From Apiospora phragmitis (taxonomy: Eukaryota > Ascomycota > Sordariomycetes > Amphisphaeriales > Apiosporaceae), in the NCBI GenBank assembly GCA_038363925.1, contig JAQQWL010000006.1, positions 724,501-788,500 on the forward strand: a DNA stretch of 64,000 bases. Direction: 5' to 3'. How positions within the stretch are numbered: the stretch's first letter is position 1; the number at the start of each line of letters is the position of its first letter. A program made the position numbers and the translations under genes. Below are positions 35,879 to 46,075 of the stretch, piece after piece. Below the pieces are notes generated by a model, which did not search any database, had not been told where the DNA came from, and saw nothing but the letters and a program-made list of their open reading frames with translations.

Positions 35879-37245
35879 CTAGAGTTTAAAGTCAGCGTTA
35901 GTCTTCTCCCAACCGTGAGATGTAGGCTCCAAGTTAGACACTCGATCAGCCAGTCGCACTTTGAGAGCTTTGGCTCGATCCGTGCACAGCTCGTACATCG
36001 TACTGAGGTTGAAAAGAAGTGTACGAGATGACTGGCCGTCGTCCACAAGGCCTTCGAGGATTTGTCGCCCCTTGAATGGGTGAATTAGTGCATGATTTCT
36101 TAAGAGCGGCGATGTAGACTCACCTCTTGCATCCGGCCAAGGTACAATAAGCACACAGCCAAGTTGACACCGACCATTTCGTCTTGGATGCCGCTCTCCT
36201 CGAGCTCTGCCTTCAGCTCCGTCCACTTCTTCAGACCATCTTCGAATTGGCCGTTGGCCATATCGACTAGCGCCAATACGACCTTTTCGCCGACATCACC
36301 TCCCTTGCCGTCTCTTACACACCGGCAAGCAGCGTCCACATCTCCCAGATGAAGCCAGAGAAGTGCCTTGGCCGTCGCCAGCTTCCCGTCCTGCGCCTGG
36401 TCTCGCAACGTAGCCATGTGAGCCGCCGCACCGGCTAGATCTTCCATCTCGATCAAGGCACCAGCAACCCTGATGCCGAGCTCGGCAAGCCGCCGCTTCC
36501 ACAGCTCCAACTCGGAATGATCGTGCGCCTTTGCTGCCTTGGCAATTTGCAGATGCGCTTCCCGTGCCATCTCGTAGTAACTCATGATGGCCCGGCGTGG
36601 ATCACCGAAGCCCATGGTCTGGAGACGGATGGCGAGGAGGCGCAATTCCCATGGCATCAAGTGCGCACCGGTGATGGGGTCCAGGTAGTACGCCTGGTTC
36701 AGGTCCTCGAGCGCCTTCGCCTCTTGCGCCGCCAGCGGTACGGAGTCAATGAGACACAGGCATGCTAGCCGGATGTAGAGCAGCGAGAAGACACGAGCAT
36801 AGTCAGATGGATCCACAGGAGGGTGAGCTGCCGCGATGGTCGCTGAGACGGGACTGCTAGTCAGTGCCTGCACGCTGGTTATCGCAGCAGCGCGGAACTG
36901 TCCGTGGGCAAGGAGTTCCGAGATGGGTGTCTCCGGTGTAGGTTGCTTGGAGGTATTGCGGAATGGCGGGGGGATGGACAGAGGGCTCAGCTGATGGAAT
37001 ATCTCGGGCCGGAGGAGGTGAGAGAAGTCTCTTTCTCCCACTGGCACAATTCCTGATGGTGTTGAAGATCTTGCAGGCGAGCGCGGAAACGGGGAGCTGG
37101 CCCGGAATGGAGAGCCTGCCCGGAATGGGGAACTTGACCGAAACGGCGAGTTTGAGCGTGAGCCTCTAAATTGTGGTGATAGTCCCCGGGCTGCTTGGGC
37201 TACTTGAGCGACGACGGGCGATTTCAAAGGTGCCCTAGAAGACAA
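35879..37245 (-). CDS. TRAPPC12-like TPR protein
   Basis: Exons 37245-36124 and 36070-35879 with a 53-bp phase-0 intron give 437 residues. The first 60 residues contain a repeated SPFR motif (SNSPFRSSSPFRAGSPFRAS), low-complexity and probably disordered. The rest is alpha-helical with TPR-like pairs: ISELLAHGQFRAAAITSVQAL, ARVFSLLYIRLACLCLID, LWKRRLAELGIRVAGALIEMEDLAGAAAHMATL and EKVVLALVDMANGQFEDGLKKW. This layout corresponds to fungal homologues of TRAPPC12, a subunit of the TRAPPIII Rab1 exchange complex in ER-Golgi and autophagy traffic. Frame intact. TPR assignment is firm; the subunit name is moderately sure. Confidence 0.7.
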
Positions 37246-37885
37246 CTTAGCCCATATACATGGCGCATTGAAAGAGAATAAAGCATCGACCTACTCGTCA
37301 GCATCCAACGGGCCTTTGGTAGATGACCGAGGGCGTGTCGCTAGCCATCCAAACATGTCAGCGATACGTACAATGATGGCAATTGCGAGTTTACTATGGA
37401 TGGAGGAGCAAAGTAAACCATGTGGAAGAAAGAAAGATAGTAAACGTGGTTTGCATTCAAGTGAAAGGCTTCATATTAGGACAGAGCTGCGCGAGCACGC
37501 AGCCATTGAAGGGAAGGTGCTGTGGTAACATGTGCTGCCCGCCAGGCGACTTCCCAAACAACATCCGTCAAAATCGAGTGTTCTTGCATCCCTTACCATC
37601 ACGAAGCATGTGCTATGAATGAGGGGTTCGACACTTCAATTAAATAAAACTCACTTCTGGTGCCCGATTGCGTTCTTGCATGCCCTTTCGAGCTTGCCCT
37701 CTGTTGTTGTTGTTGATCCATAGCTGTTTTGAACAGGTGATTGATGTTCAAGCTAAGTAAGGAGAAAGGACAAGTGACGTCGGCTTAAGCTAAAGGACCC
37801 CGCGGACAATTGTCGGTAAAATGCAACGTCGCTAAAGAAAGACATCAGACGCAGCGGGCCATTAGCGAGCAGCCCGCCCAAATCA
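37246..37885. other. Intergenic
   Basis: 5' flank of the TRAPPC12-like gene and 3' flank of the acidic-protein gene. No coding signal beyond short frames. Confidence 0.5.
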
Positions 37886-38431
37886 TTACTGGGAGCCATC
37901 TTCGAGAAACACCATGACTGCTTTTCCTTCCTGATCATCCGGCCAGAACTCCATGCAAGCTTCATCTTCGCCTTCAATCTCTGTAGCTTTATTTTTCGGT
38001 TCCTGGACCTCGCTCCTAATCGTTTCGTATTCTTCATCCTGCTCCTGCACGAACACTTCGTCTTCCATCATCTTCCTGCAGGTCCCATCGCTCCGCCGCT
38101 CGTCGCAACTGAAAACCTCGCTTTCGAGCACGACCCAGCAGCACGTGTGTGCCGGACACTTGTAGCCCTCGTCGTACGGCCAGCACTCGAGATCACAGAC
38201 GTCCTTCTCGCGCTCGTCTGCATGGAAGCTGATCTGCTCTGCATGGTAGCAGTGATGGACGATTTGGGTGTAGCACATGGCGGGGTATGTGCGTGTCGCT
38301 TTGGTCTCTAGGTCAGTATTTAGAGAACCCCCTTTTTCTTCTTCTTCAGTCGCAAGAAGTTGTCTTGCGGGGCACATATATTCACTAGTCCCGGATTGAG
38401 CCTCGTGTGGTTCTTTGTTGCCTTTGAGCAT
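37886..38431 (-). CDS. Hypothetical acidic cysteine-containing protein
   Basis: Uninterrupted 181-residue frame. Twelve Cys are concentrated in the middle (YPAMCYTQIVHHCYHAEQ, DVCDLECWPYDEGYKCPAHT, CCWVVLES), and the C-terminal third is strongly acidic (EDEVFVQEQDEEYETI). No signal peptide. A TATATAA element on the minus strand at about 38493-38499 lies some 65 bp upstream of the ATG, supporting a real promoter. I do not recognise the family; the paired Cys/His could bind zinc, but the spacing matches no motif I know. Probably lineage-restricted. Confidence 0.5.
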   Translation of the reverse strand: MLKGNKEPHEAQSGTSEYMCPARQLLATEEEEKGGSLNTDLETKATRTYPAMCYTQIVHHCYHAEQISFHADEREKDVCDLECWPYDEGYKCPAHTCCWVVLESEVFSCDERRSDGTCRKMMEDEVFVQEQDEEYETIRSEVQEPKNKATEIEGEDEACMEFWPDDQEGKAVMVFLEDGSQ

Positions 38432-38897
38432 CTGCTGGGCGCCTCATGGTTGATACTTTAACACAACGGCCATAAAGAGTCTTTCACCTCGTTTATATAC
38501 AATCGCACCTTAGCATCGTTCCAGATTGACCCTTCCTTTGTCCGAGATTCGTGGCATCACTACATCCAGAGTGGATGCTGAGCCTTTACACTCTCTGAGG
38601 CGACGATCTCAGTTATGACAACACAAAGTGGTTTCTTCTAACTTATGTTTTAACCAGTCTAGTAATTTTGTATTTCTATAATTACATGTACAAATCAGTA
38701 TTATGTGCACAGCTTCCCTCGATGACATAAGCCGAACCCGTCGGGCAAAGTTCATTATGAGACAAGAAGTGCCTTAACGGTGTAAAATTAGACGCTTAGT
38801 GCGCCAGCTCCAATGAGCATCCGTTCCTGCTGTGTACCCAGTCGAAGACGATGTGCCCTCATCATCATTATCACCACCCCAATCGCCCCCTTACCCA
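38432..38897. other. Intergenic
   Basis: Contains the TATA element of the minus-strand gene (38493-38499) and the 3' flank of the PAN-like gene. Nothing else seen. Confidence 0.5.
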
Positions 38898-40244
38898 TCA
38901 CCTTTTGACGGCGTGTGGCCCCTCGAATCCGGCCGGGATACCCGGGTCCCCGTACGCGTGCGTCGACATCCGGTGCAGCTTCAGCCCGTTCTGACTGTCG
39001 CGGACTTCCGACATGGAGATGGTGGTGTTGCGCCGTATCTTGCCACTGCTGGCCGTCTCGGGCCTGGCCAAAGGACCACCCTCGTCTTGTCGGCCATCGC
39101 CCAGGCCAACCCATCCGCCCTTTTCTGCGTGTCCTCCTACCCGGCGCTTCGTCTGTCTCTGGCGGCGCCTGCGGCAGAAGAAGAAGATGGCCACGGCGAC
39201 GAGGCCCAGGAAAGCCACGCCGCCGGCCACGGGTCCTGCGATTTTCATCATAGACGGCGCATCCGGGGCCTCCGCCGGGTCGGTGCTCCCGGGTGCCAGT
39301 GAGCCTTGGGCCTTTCCACCGGCGGTGGCCGGGGCGCCGCTCTCCGACGCCGGCTTGGCGGATCTGGTGGTGGCGCTCAGGGTTGTCAGGGTCTTAGTCT
39401 CGGGTAGGGGCACCGTCGCGACGCCCGCGCCCGTCGACAAGTCTGCTGCCGTCGTCATGATGACGATAGTGGCGGGCGCCGAGGTCACAATGGTCATGGT
39501 CACTTCCACTAGAGTCGTCTTAGGTGGTGATGCTGCGGGTGGGGGTCGGTTCGCTTGGCCGTTGTTGTTGTTAGGATTGTCATTGCCATCTTGCGTAAGC
39601 AACCTTGCTGTATCGATGCTGGGCTGGTCGAGAATCTGGTTGGAGGTGGCCGAAAAAGGGGACTTCAAGTAGCAGTTCTTGAAACCGAAGCTCTGCCTGG
39701 CCTCGAAGGAGACCCCTCCGCAGCGCTGGTCCTTGGCACAGACCCGCATGCAGTCCTCAAAGGACATCTGAAACTGCACCTCGAAGTCATTGCCGCTCAC
39801 CACCTTGTTGCAGCTGATCTGGAAATTCATGCCGTTCGCCGATTGGACGGAGCCAGACCCGAGAGTGTCGCAGCTCGAACTCGGCTTCTGCAGCATGCCC
39901 GCCACAATGGCAGAGTCGGCGCCGGCGTCCAGCGTCGTGGCACTCTTGTTGATGGAGGCCTGAAGAATGCAGTGCCCGTTGGACTGGTACACCACGCCGT
40001 CGCAGCGCGGGCCGGCATGGTCGTTACAGAGATCAACGCAGTCGCCCAGGGACTCCGTCTGCTGGCCTCCTATTTCCTTCCCCGCGAGCCGGGAGCCGCA
40101 AAGCACGTTGTACGTGCGCAGGGTGCCGATCTGGCCCCCGTTCGCGCTGGGGCATGGCGAGCCGGACTGTCTGTTCTTCAGCAGCGCAGGCAGGGGCATG
40201 GACGAGCGAGGATCCAGAATTGGGGGTTGCTTGGTGGAATTCAT
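38898..40244 (-). CDS. PAN/Apple-like single-pass membrane protein
   Basis: Single frame of 448 residues. Two cysteine-rich modules (about 30-118 and 125-215), each with a central LGDCVDLCN / FEDCMRVCA helix and a CDGVVYQ / CGGVSFE strand, resemble PAN/Apple domains, which bind proteins or carbohydrates. A Pro/Thr/Ser-rich stalk follows (about 225-320), then a hydrophobic helix (IAGPVAGGVAFLGLVAVAIF, about 330-350) with the stop-transfer sequence CRRRRQRQTKRR, and a 95-residue cytosolic tail. This is the layout of a cell-surface or wall-stress sensor. No signal peptide is visible at the N-terminus; a missed upstream exon or a wrong start (Met16) is likely. Frame intact. Confidence 0.7.
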   Translation of the reverse strand: MNSTKQPPILDPRSSMPLPALLKNRQSGSPCPSANGGQIGTLRTYNVLCGSRLAGKEIGGQQTESLGDCVDLCNDHAGPRCDGVVYQSNGHCILQASINKSATTLDAGADSAIVAGMLQKPSSSCDTLGSGSVQSANGMNFQISCNKVVSGNDFEVQFQMSFEDCMRVCAKDQRCGGVSFEARQSFGFKNCYLKSPFSATSNQILDQPSIDTARLLTQDGNDNPNNNNGQANRPPPAASPPKTTLVEVTMTIVTSAPATIVIMTTAADLSTGAGVATVPLPETKTLTTLSATTRSAKPASESGAPATAGGKAQGSLAPGSTDPAEAPDAPSMMKIAGPVAGGVAFLGLVAVAIFFFCRRRRQRQTKRRVGGHAEKGGWVGLGDGRQDEGGPLARPETASSGKIRRNTTISMSEVRDSQNGLKLHRMSTHAYGDPGIPAGFEGPHAVKR

Positions 40245-41102
40245 TGACGGCCCACCTCACTTACTGTTGTAGTGATGATATTAATACTATGCGGCTTTCC
40301 GTAGTTACTCCAGAGCTTCTGCCGCCGTATAAGACACGTATGTTAAGTATATGAGCGCACGATATTAATATGTAAGGTTATTAAATAATTAAGTTTCGAT
40401 CCAGCGACAATGCAACAACAGACGACGACGGTAGGACGAAGCTCGTTCTTAAGGTCGTCCCGTGTCTGCGCACATCCAAATTAGCGGAGGTTACCGGACG
40501 GCAGGTGGGTGGTCAGCCTTCAGGGAGTTTCGAAAAGATTATGCACCTCCTGCCAGGTTTGAAATCGCCAGATCTGAAGGCCGTGGATTTTGTTATGTCA
40601 TTAACTGACAAATCCACCTCGGCAGTATGCTGTCATGACTGATCTGCAGCAAGGGTCTAGCCCATTGATCGGTCTTGTCAAACCGACTTGAGACGGACGG
40701 CAAAGTCTCTACACTATGCCCGAGCCACGTTATCTGGACAAGTCATCATCCCGATCATGCGGCTCAAAGAAACATTCAATCATAATGGACGCAGGTTCTG
40801 CCGGTTTGGTGGCTGGGATGGCTGATCTCGTCCGGTGTCTCGCAAACTCGGGAGGGGCAACCCCGTCTTGGTCAGCCATGCATGGAAACTATGTGTATTT
40901 TGGGATGCGGTCCATGTTTCGACAGCTCCATCCAAGACAATAGCCAATTGACATTTGCTGCAGGTACTATGGCCCGGCCGGTTGAAGTCTGAAGCAAGGC
41001 TGAGTGAACAATGGCCGGATTGGCTGGGTTGTCATCGTCTCGAAGTCATCCCACGGGATAACTTCATAGTGTGCCAATCCCATACCTCCAATATGCATGC
41101 AG
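40245..41102. other. Intergenic, 0.85 kb
   Basis: 5' flank of the PAN-like gene. The frame at 40716-40943 has no domain. An AT-richer patch lies at 40330-40400. No gene supported. Confidence 0.5.
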
Positions 41103-42221
41103 CTATGCTTTGGCATGATATTTCCGCTTTCGATATTTTCGCTTGATCTGCCTTGGATGTTTCTCGCGGTTGCGGTAGTGTCTTTTGAATTTCGACTTGG
41201 GCTTTTTGGCATCCAACTCCTCGGGCTCCCACTTGTAGAGGTCAGGCCTCCCGCGATAACTCCGAGTCCACTCCGGCAGGTATAGATCTCGATCTTCATC
41301 GCCTGTTTTGTGCGACCGAAGCCGCGTTAGGTATTGGTGATTTGCCGCGGCTCTGAGCCATATACGACACTTAGGCGGATGAAACTTGTTCCAAATATCA
41401 ATCATGGCGTCAACTCCGTCCGCATCAGAGACGCCCAGCTGGTTGTAAGGGCTCCTGGCAGATTCGATTTGGTTCATATCCAGACATGGGTGCGGTTTGG
41501 TCCAGGAGCAGCTGAAGTCCAGGAAACGCCCCTTGACTATATTTGAGGCGTTTATATCCCTGTGCAATATGCCTAAGCGATGCAGAGTAACCACGTGTTT
41601 GAAAAGAGTACGTGCTGTTTTGAGACTGTCGATAGCTGGGACTAGCAGCCATAGATTGATATTGTTGACCAAGTCCAGACGGGCAAACTTTTCGAAGTCG
41701 ATGAACTCTTTGACGAGAGCTTTGACTGGCTGGCCGGCGTGACCTTTATGGTAGCACCAGTCGTCAACCCAATCGTGGCCGGTGTCTTTGGCCCGCAAAT
41801 CTCTTTGTCGCTCTTGGTCAAGCATAATATATCCATAACAGGGAACAGCAATGTGTTCATTGTTTGTCTCTTGCAATCGTGCATATGCTCTGGCTTCGCA
41901 GTTGAACGGGTGCATATACGTAACTTCGTCTTCCTTGCTGAGCTTCACGCGGAAAAAGGAAGCCGGAGTAAACTAATTTCCGAACTTGAACTGCAAATAT
42001 GACAAATCAGAATTAAGATTATAATGGCTTTGGGGGCAGGCTGCGGGCGGCCTTGGGGATAGTTACCATTTTCAAAGCATATATCTCACCGTCTATCCGC
42101 ACTTTCCACACATGTGCGTGCACTCCAGTCCCTAGGTATCGAATCAAATCAATTTGCAAGGTGCTGTTTTTCCCTTGAATGCAGCCAACTTGGGGCCGGG
42201 AATGGATGGGAGAGAATCCAT
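41103..42221 (-). pseudogene. Fta2-like protein-kinase-fold protein, frameshift and in-frame stop
   Basis: Exon 1 (42221-42067) starts MDSLPSIPGPKLAAF; an A-run at 42167-42171 is one base short, after which the other frame reads RYLGTGVHAHVWKVRIDGEI and the ATP-lysine motif YALKM. A 76-bp intron (42066-41991) leads to FKFGN, a TAG at 41973-41975, then FTPASFFRVKLS and an open frame to 41103. The catalytic-loop region is ILHRDINASNIVKGRFLDFSCSW, with HRD but LDFS instead of DFG. This layout is that of the fungal Fta2 kinetochore-protein family and related kinase-like proteins. The basic C-terminus (RNREKHPRQIKRKYRKRK) is unusual. In plant-associated fungi such genes are numerous and often decayed. 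Confidence 0.7.
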
Positions 42222-42424
42222 GCTCAGTAGATGTATGTAGTCTTGGAAGGAACGTATATCTATTGAATAGGAGAGAGTCTTGTTATGAGAGTGCCCATGA
42301 TGTTACTTAAAGTATTTACTTGCCAATTTCTGAGTGTCACTAATAATTTCTCTGTGTATCCACACTGAAAGCACCTTTCAGCTATTCCTTTGTCTTACCT
42401 GCATGCGGTGTGATAATCCTTTGT

Positions 42425-43367
42425 TCAGAAACGGGGCAATGAATCCAATGAGCGGATGTTGGCTCTTCTTTGGATTCGCCGAGCTTTGGGGTCAAGACTC
42501 ATCATAATGGACGCCCATATTGCCTTGGCCGCAGACAACTCGGTCTCCTCTGGCCGGCGGTGCCAATCCGTACACCAGGGAAATGTTGCTAGTTGGACAC
42601 CCCACCGCTCTGTGCCGTCTTCATTCTCAATAGTAAAGAATCGGAACATCGTGGCACCTTCGGTCGTCATGGTGAAAGCAAGGCATGTGTCAGCAGCCTT
42701 ACAGTACATCGCAACCTTACCTAGATGAATGTGTCCATATACTTCATAGTCCCTCTGACGCTCAAAGCAGTTTGGGTCCCATACTAGCTGTCTAGCTGTC
42801 TCACCTATAACAAAGACAATATCCTTGGGCGGTTTCATGCCAGGCATTGACTTTGCTGGTAGGTAGATGGGAAAGTTTGGTCGCTTTAAACCCTCTTGTT
42901 CTGGCAGACTCACTTTGACAGCCTCTTTCTGGAAAGGGATTCGAAGCTTGAGGGTCATTTTGTTGTCTGAAGCATCACTAAGAATGTCCCGAGTACACTC
43001 AATAGAATGGCTCAAGATTGGCCCTATCTCCTTCAGAAAATAGTCATCGAGATTTTCCTCGGACACAATAACAGCCGGGCGGTCGATGGCTGTTAGTGGC
43101 TCTGTAAGGTGATCCCCTAGAGTGATGGGTGTGTCCAAGACTTTATAAAAGGTCTTGTTCACATTGGCCTCAGTGAAGTCAGATTATTCCTCGATGTCTT
43201 TGCGGTCAATGTCAATGAAGTCTCTGCCCCAAGAAGTGCCAGGGTGCAAGCTCTCGTCGGTGGTGAAGTCCGGGCGCACCAAAGCAAAGGAGAAGCCTCG
43301 AAGTCAGTGAGCAATCCTCGTTGGCACTGAACTCCCGCCAATTACGCATTGTGTTTTGCGAGCCTGA
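42425..43367 (-). pseudogene. Unknown protein, N-terminus broken by stop and frameshift
   Basis: The open part (43162-42425, 245 residues) starts NKTFYKVLDTPITLGDHL. Upstream the same frame continues through a TAA at 43184-43186 into codons reading FTTDESLHPGTSWGRDFIDID, clearly coding in character. A further frame change near 43295 leads to a possible start at 43367 (MSGSQNTMRNWREF). The visible part has a mixed alpha/beta sequence (VFVIGETARQLVWDPNCFER, YEVYGHIHLGKVAMYC, WGVQLATFPWCTDWHRRP) and no motif I recognise. It neighbours the Fta2-like relic on the same strand, 200 bp away. Confidence 0.5.
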
Positions 43368-44282
43368 CATGATGTAATAGGTTGGTGCTGGTTATGGGTT
43401 GTATTTCGGTATAGTGATGAATTTGTACACTTTGGATTGTACAGTAGATTGTCTGGGTCAAATGTTGGTAAGTCCTAGTCTACTTTTATAAACATGGTGT
43501 TCCCGTGACTACTACTGTATAACAATAATTTTATTGTCTGTCGAGTCTTTGATAGCATACAAAGAGAGCACAAAGATCCCTTGCATGTGTTTATTGCACC
43601 TTTCACGGTCTATTAAGGCTATTATTTGCGAACAACAGAGGGTATGTTAAGAGGCATTGTTGGGTGACAGTAAAGGTATACGGGGTCGGGATAGACAACG
43701 GGGGCTTCTCGTCTGCTGCACAATGCCTGCATTTGGCATTTTGAGACAAGTAAGGACGAATAGGGGGTAAAGCAATGTCAACAAAATGAAAGTAGTCCAA
43801 TATATAACGCCCCTGGAATCAAATTAGTATGATGGATCATATTCAACGATTAGAAAAACAGTATATCGCGATGATCAGACAGCAGTTTGTGTCTATCAAA
43901 GCTCAGGGCATGGAAAAGTGTTATGTTGGAGAAAGTCAAGTCCGAGTTTTCGTTGAATGTGCTTGCCTGGCAGTTCATTGTGCGCTGTCATGAAAGCTCG
44001 TGTAGCTTATGCGAGTTCGGAGGGATAAGCATGCAGATGCAGACACCTAGAACACCCTGAAGGGTGAAAGATAGCGGCCCTCGGTTGGCCTAGGATCCCG
44101 CCCGATTGGCCAGCAAAGCCCCCCGAGTTGGGGTCGTAGCTCCTCAAACCGGCTAACGAAGTCCAGTGCAACCCCACAATGACGGTGATTTTGTAGATAT
44201 CCGAGACATCAATCTCAACCCCCGTGACATGCTCGTATCGATGTAAAATGATCTAGAGCGTCAGCAGAGACTCACTCCATTC
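43368..44282. other. Intergenic, 0.9 kb
   Basis: 5' flank of two divergent genes. No coding signal; the short minus-strand frame at 43603-43800 shows no domain. Confidence 0.5.
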
Positions 44283-46075
44283 ATGGCTTCTTCCGCTATA
44301 AGGCCCCTGTCCCGCGCGGATCCGCCCAACTCATCGGCCTCTGTCGCGCCACAGCCAACGACGGTAGCCGCGACGATGCAGTATCCCATTCGCAGCTGCG
44401 TTACTTGCAAAACCCGCAGGGTCCGCTGCGACCGGCGGCAGCCCAGCTGTGGAAACTGCTCACGCGCCCGGGGCCTAGGCCAAGACTGCGTGTATCCTAC
44501 AGGGCCGGGCCGGGCGCCTAAGCGGCGTCGTCAGCCAGTCCCCTTCACGGAGGCATGGAGACGACCCTGTCACCCAACCCCACCACAACCCTGTTTGGTC
44601 GTGGTTCCTCAGCCTGCTCGTTGCGCGACTTGCACCCTTCACTGGCGCAGGCGGCGGTGCTGTTCGCGGCATTTTGTGAGAACGTGGCCCCGGTAATGCG
44701 CGTGGTGCACCTGCCGACACTGACGCGGCAGTACTGGAACGCGGCGGCGTCGCCAGACAAGCTGGATCGTAACACGGAAGCGCTAGTCTTCGCAGTCAAT
44801 TACGTTTCAGTAGGCACCATGAACGACGAGCAATGCGCCACGGAGCTGGGCCAAACACGCCAACAGGCCATGGCGCGGTACCGCACCGCGGTGGAACAGG
44901 CCCTATCCCGGGCTCATTTACTCGGCATACGCAGCCCGATGGTCCTCCAGGCCGCCGTCTTCTACATCGAGGCGCTGAAGAACGAAAAGACCGGGCAGTC
45001 GGCGGTGCGGTCGCTCGTGGTTCTCGTGCACCATCTGGCTCGGGCCATGGGCCTCCACCGCGATGGTGATGCTTATGGCCTGCGGCCTTTCGAGGCGGAG
45101 ATGCGCCGCCGCTTGTGGTGGTATGTCTGCATCCTGGACCACCGTACTGCTGAGGCGTGTGGCACCGAGCATGCTGTGCGCCCGCATTCCTTCGATGCCC
45201 GGATACCGCTGCATGTGAACGACGGCGACCTCTCCCCAGATATGTCCGCACTCCCGCCTGAACGCGACGGTATTGCGGATATGACTTTCTGCTTAGTGCG
45301 CTACGAGACCCTTCGGACGGTCTGGTGCGTTAAGGATAATACATCTCTAGCCGAGAAGCGGGCAGCGATAAGCGAACTGGAGCGTCGGTTGGAGAGCCGG
45401 TACTTGATACACTGCGATCCAGTTATTCCCTTCCAGCTCAAAGTGGTGCTCTCGGCGCGTATGATGGTGAAGCGTCTCTGGTTGGTAGCGCACTGGCCGT
45501 CGCTCGAGATGGACAACAGCCGTCCAACGCAGCGGAGCGCAATGACGACCGTGACTACCAACGGCGGAGCTACGCGAGACCAGCTGTTCGCAGCCGCCGT
45601 CGATCTCCTCGAGTCGGCAGCCGAGATCCTGGCGAGCCCGACCTTGTCACCTTGGACGTGGCATGCGCAGACATACAGCCACTGGCACGCCGTGGCCTTT
45701 GTGCTCCACTAGCTGCAGCGCTGGCCGCCTTCGGCCGAGTGCGAGCGGGCGTGGCGGTACGCCTGCGTAGTCTGCGAGGGCTGGCTGGCGGGCGGCTCCA
45801 CCGCCACCAACTTGGGGCGGCCGATTCAGAGTCTCTGGGACAAGGTTCGACAGGAACGCGAGAATGGGAAGAGCAACAAGGGGTCTGATAATGCTGCCGG
45901 CGAACCAGACAGAGAAGACTCATTGGATTTATTTCTGGACATGTTTTCACTCGAGCCTGGAGATGCTAACGACCTCTGTTACACGCTTATGGCCGACCAA
46001 GACATGGACGAATATTTTCATTTTGGAGAAGAAGATCTCTCAGGCACACAGGTCACAGATAAGTCTAAATCCTGA
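44283..46075 (+). pseudogene. Zn2Cys6 fungal transcription factor, frame change and in-frame stop
   Basis: ATG 44283. A complete zinc cluster reads SCVTCKTRRVRCDRRQPSCGNC followed by the sixth Cys (GLGQDC), with basic linker APKRRRQ. Between about 44540 and 44600 the coding frame changes (no clear intron). The fungal-specific regulator domain then runs from 44600 (LHPSLAQAAVLFAAF, LGIRSPMVLQAAVFYIEALK, RRRLWWYVCILDHRTAE). A TAG at 45710-45712 interrupts it; the same frame continues with LQRWPPSAECERAWRY to an acidic C-terminus ending at 46075. Nuclear DNA-binding role by family; target unknown. The stop could be a CAG-to-TAG change. No candidate target operon adjoins. Confidence 0.7.
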
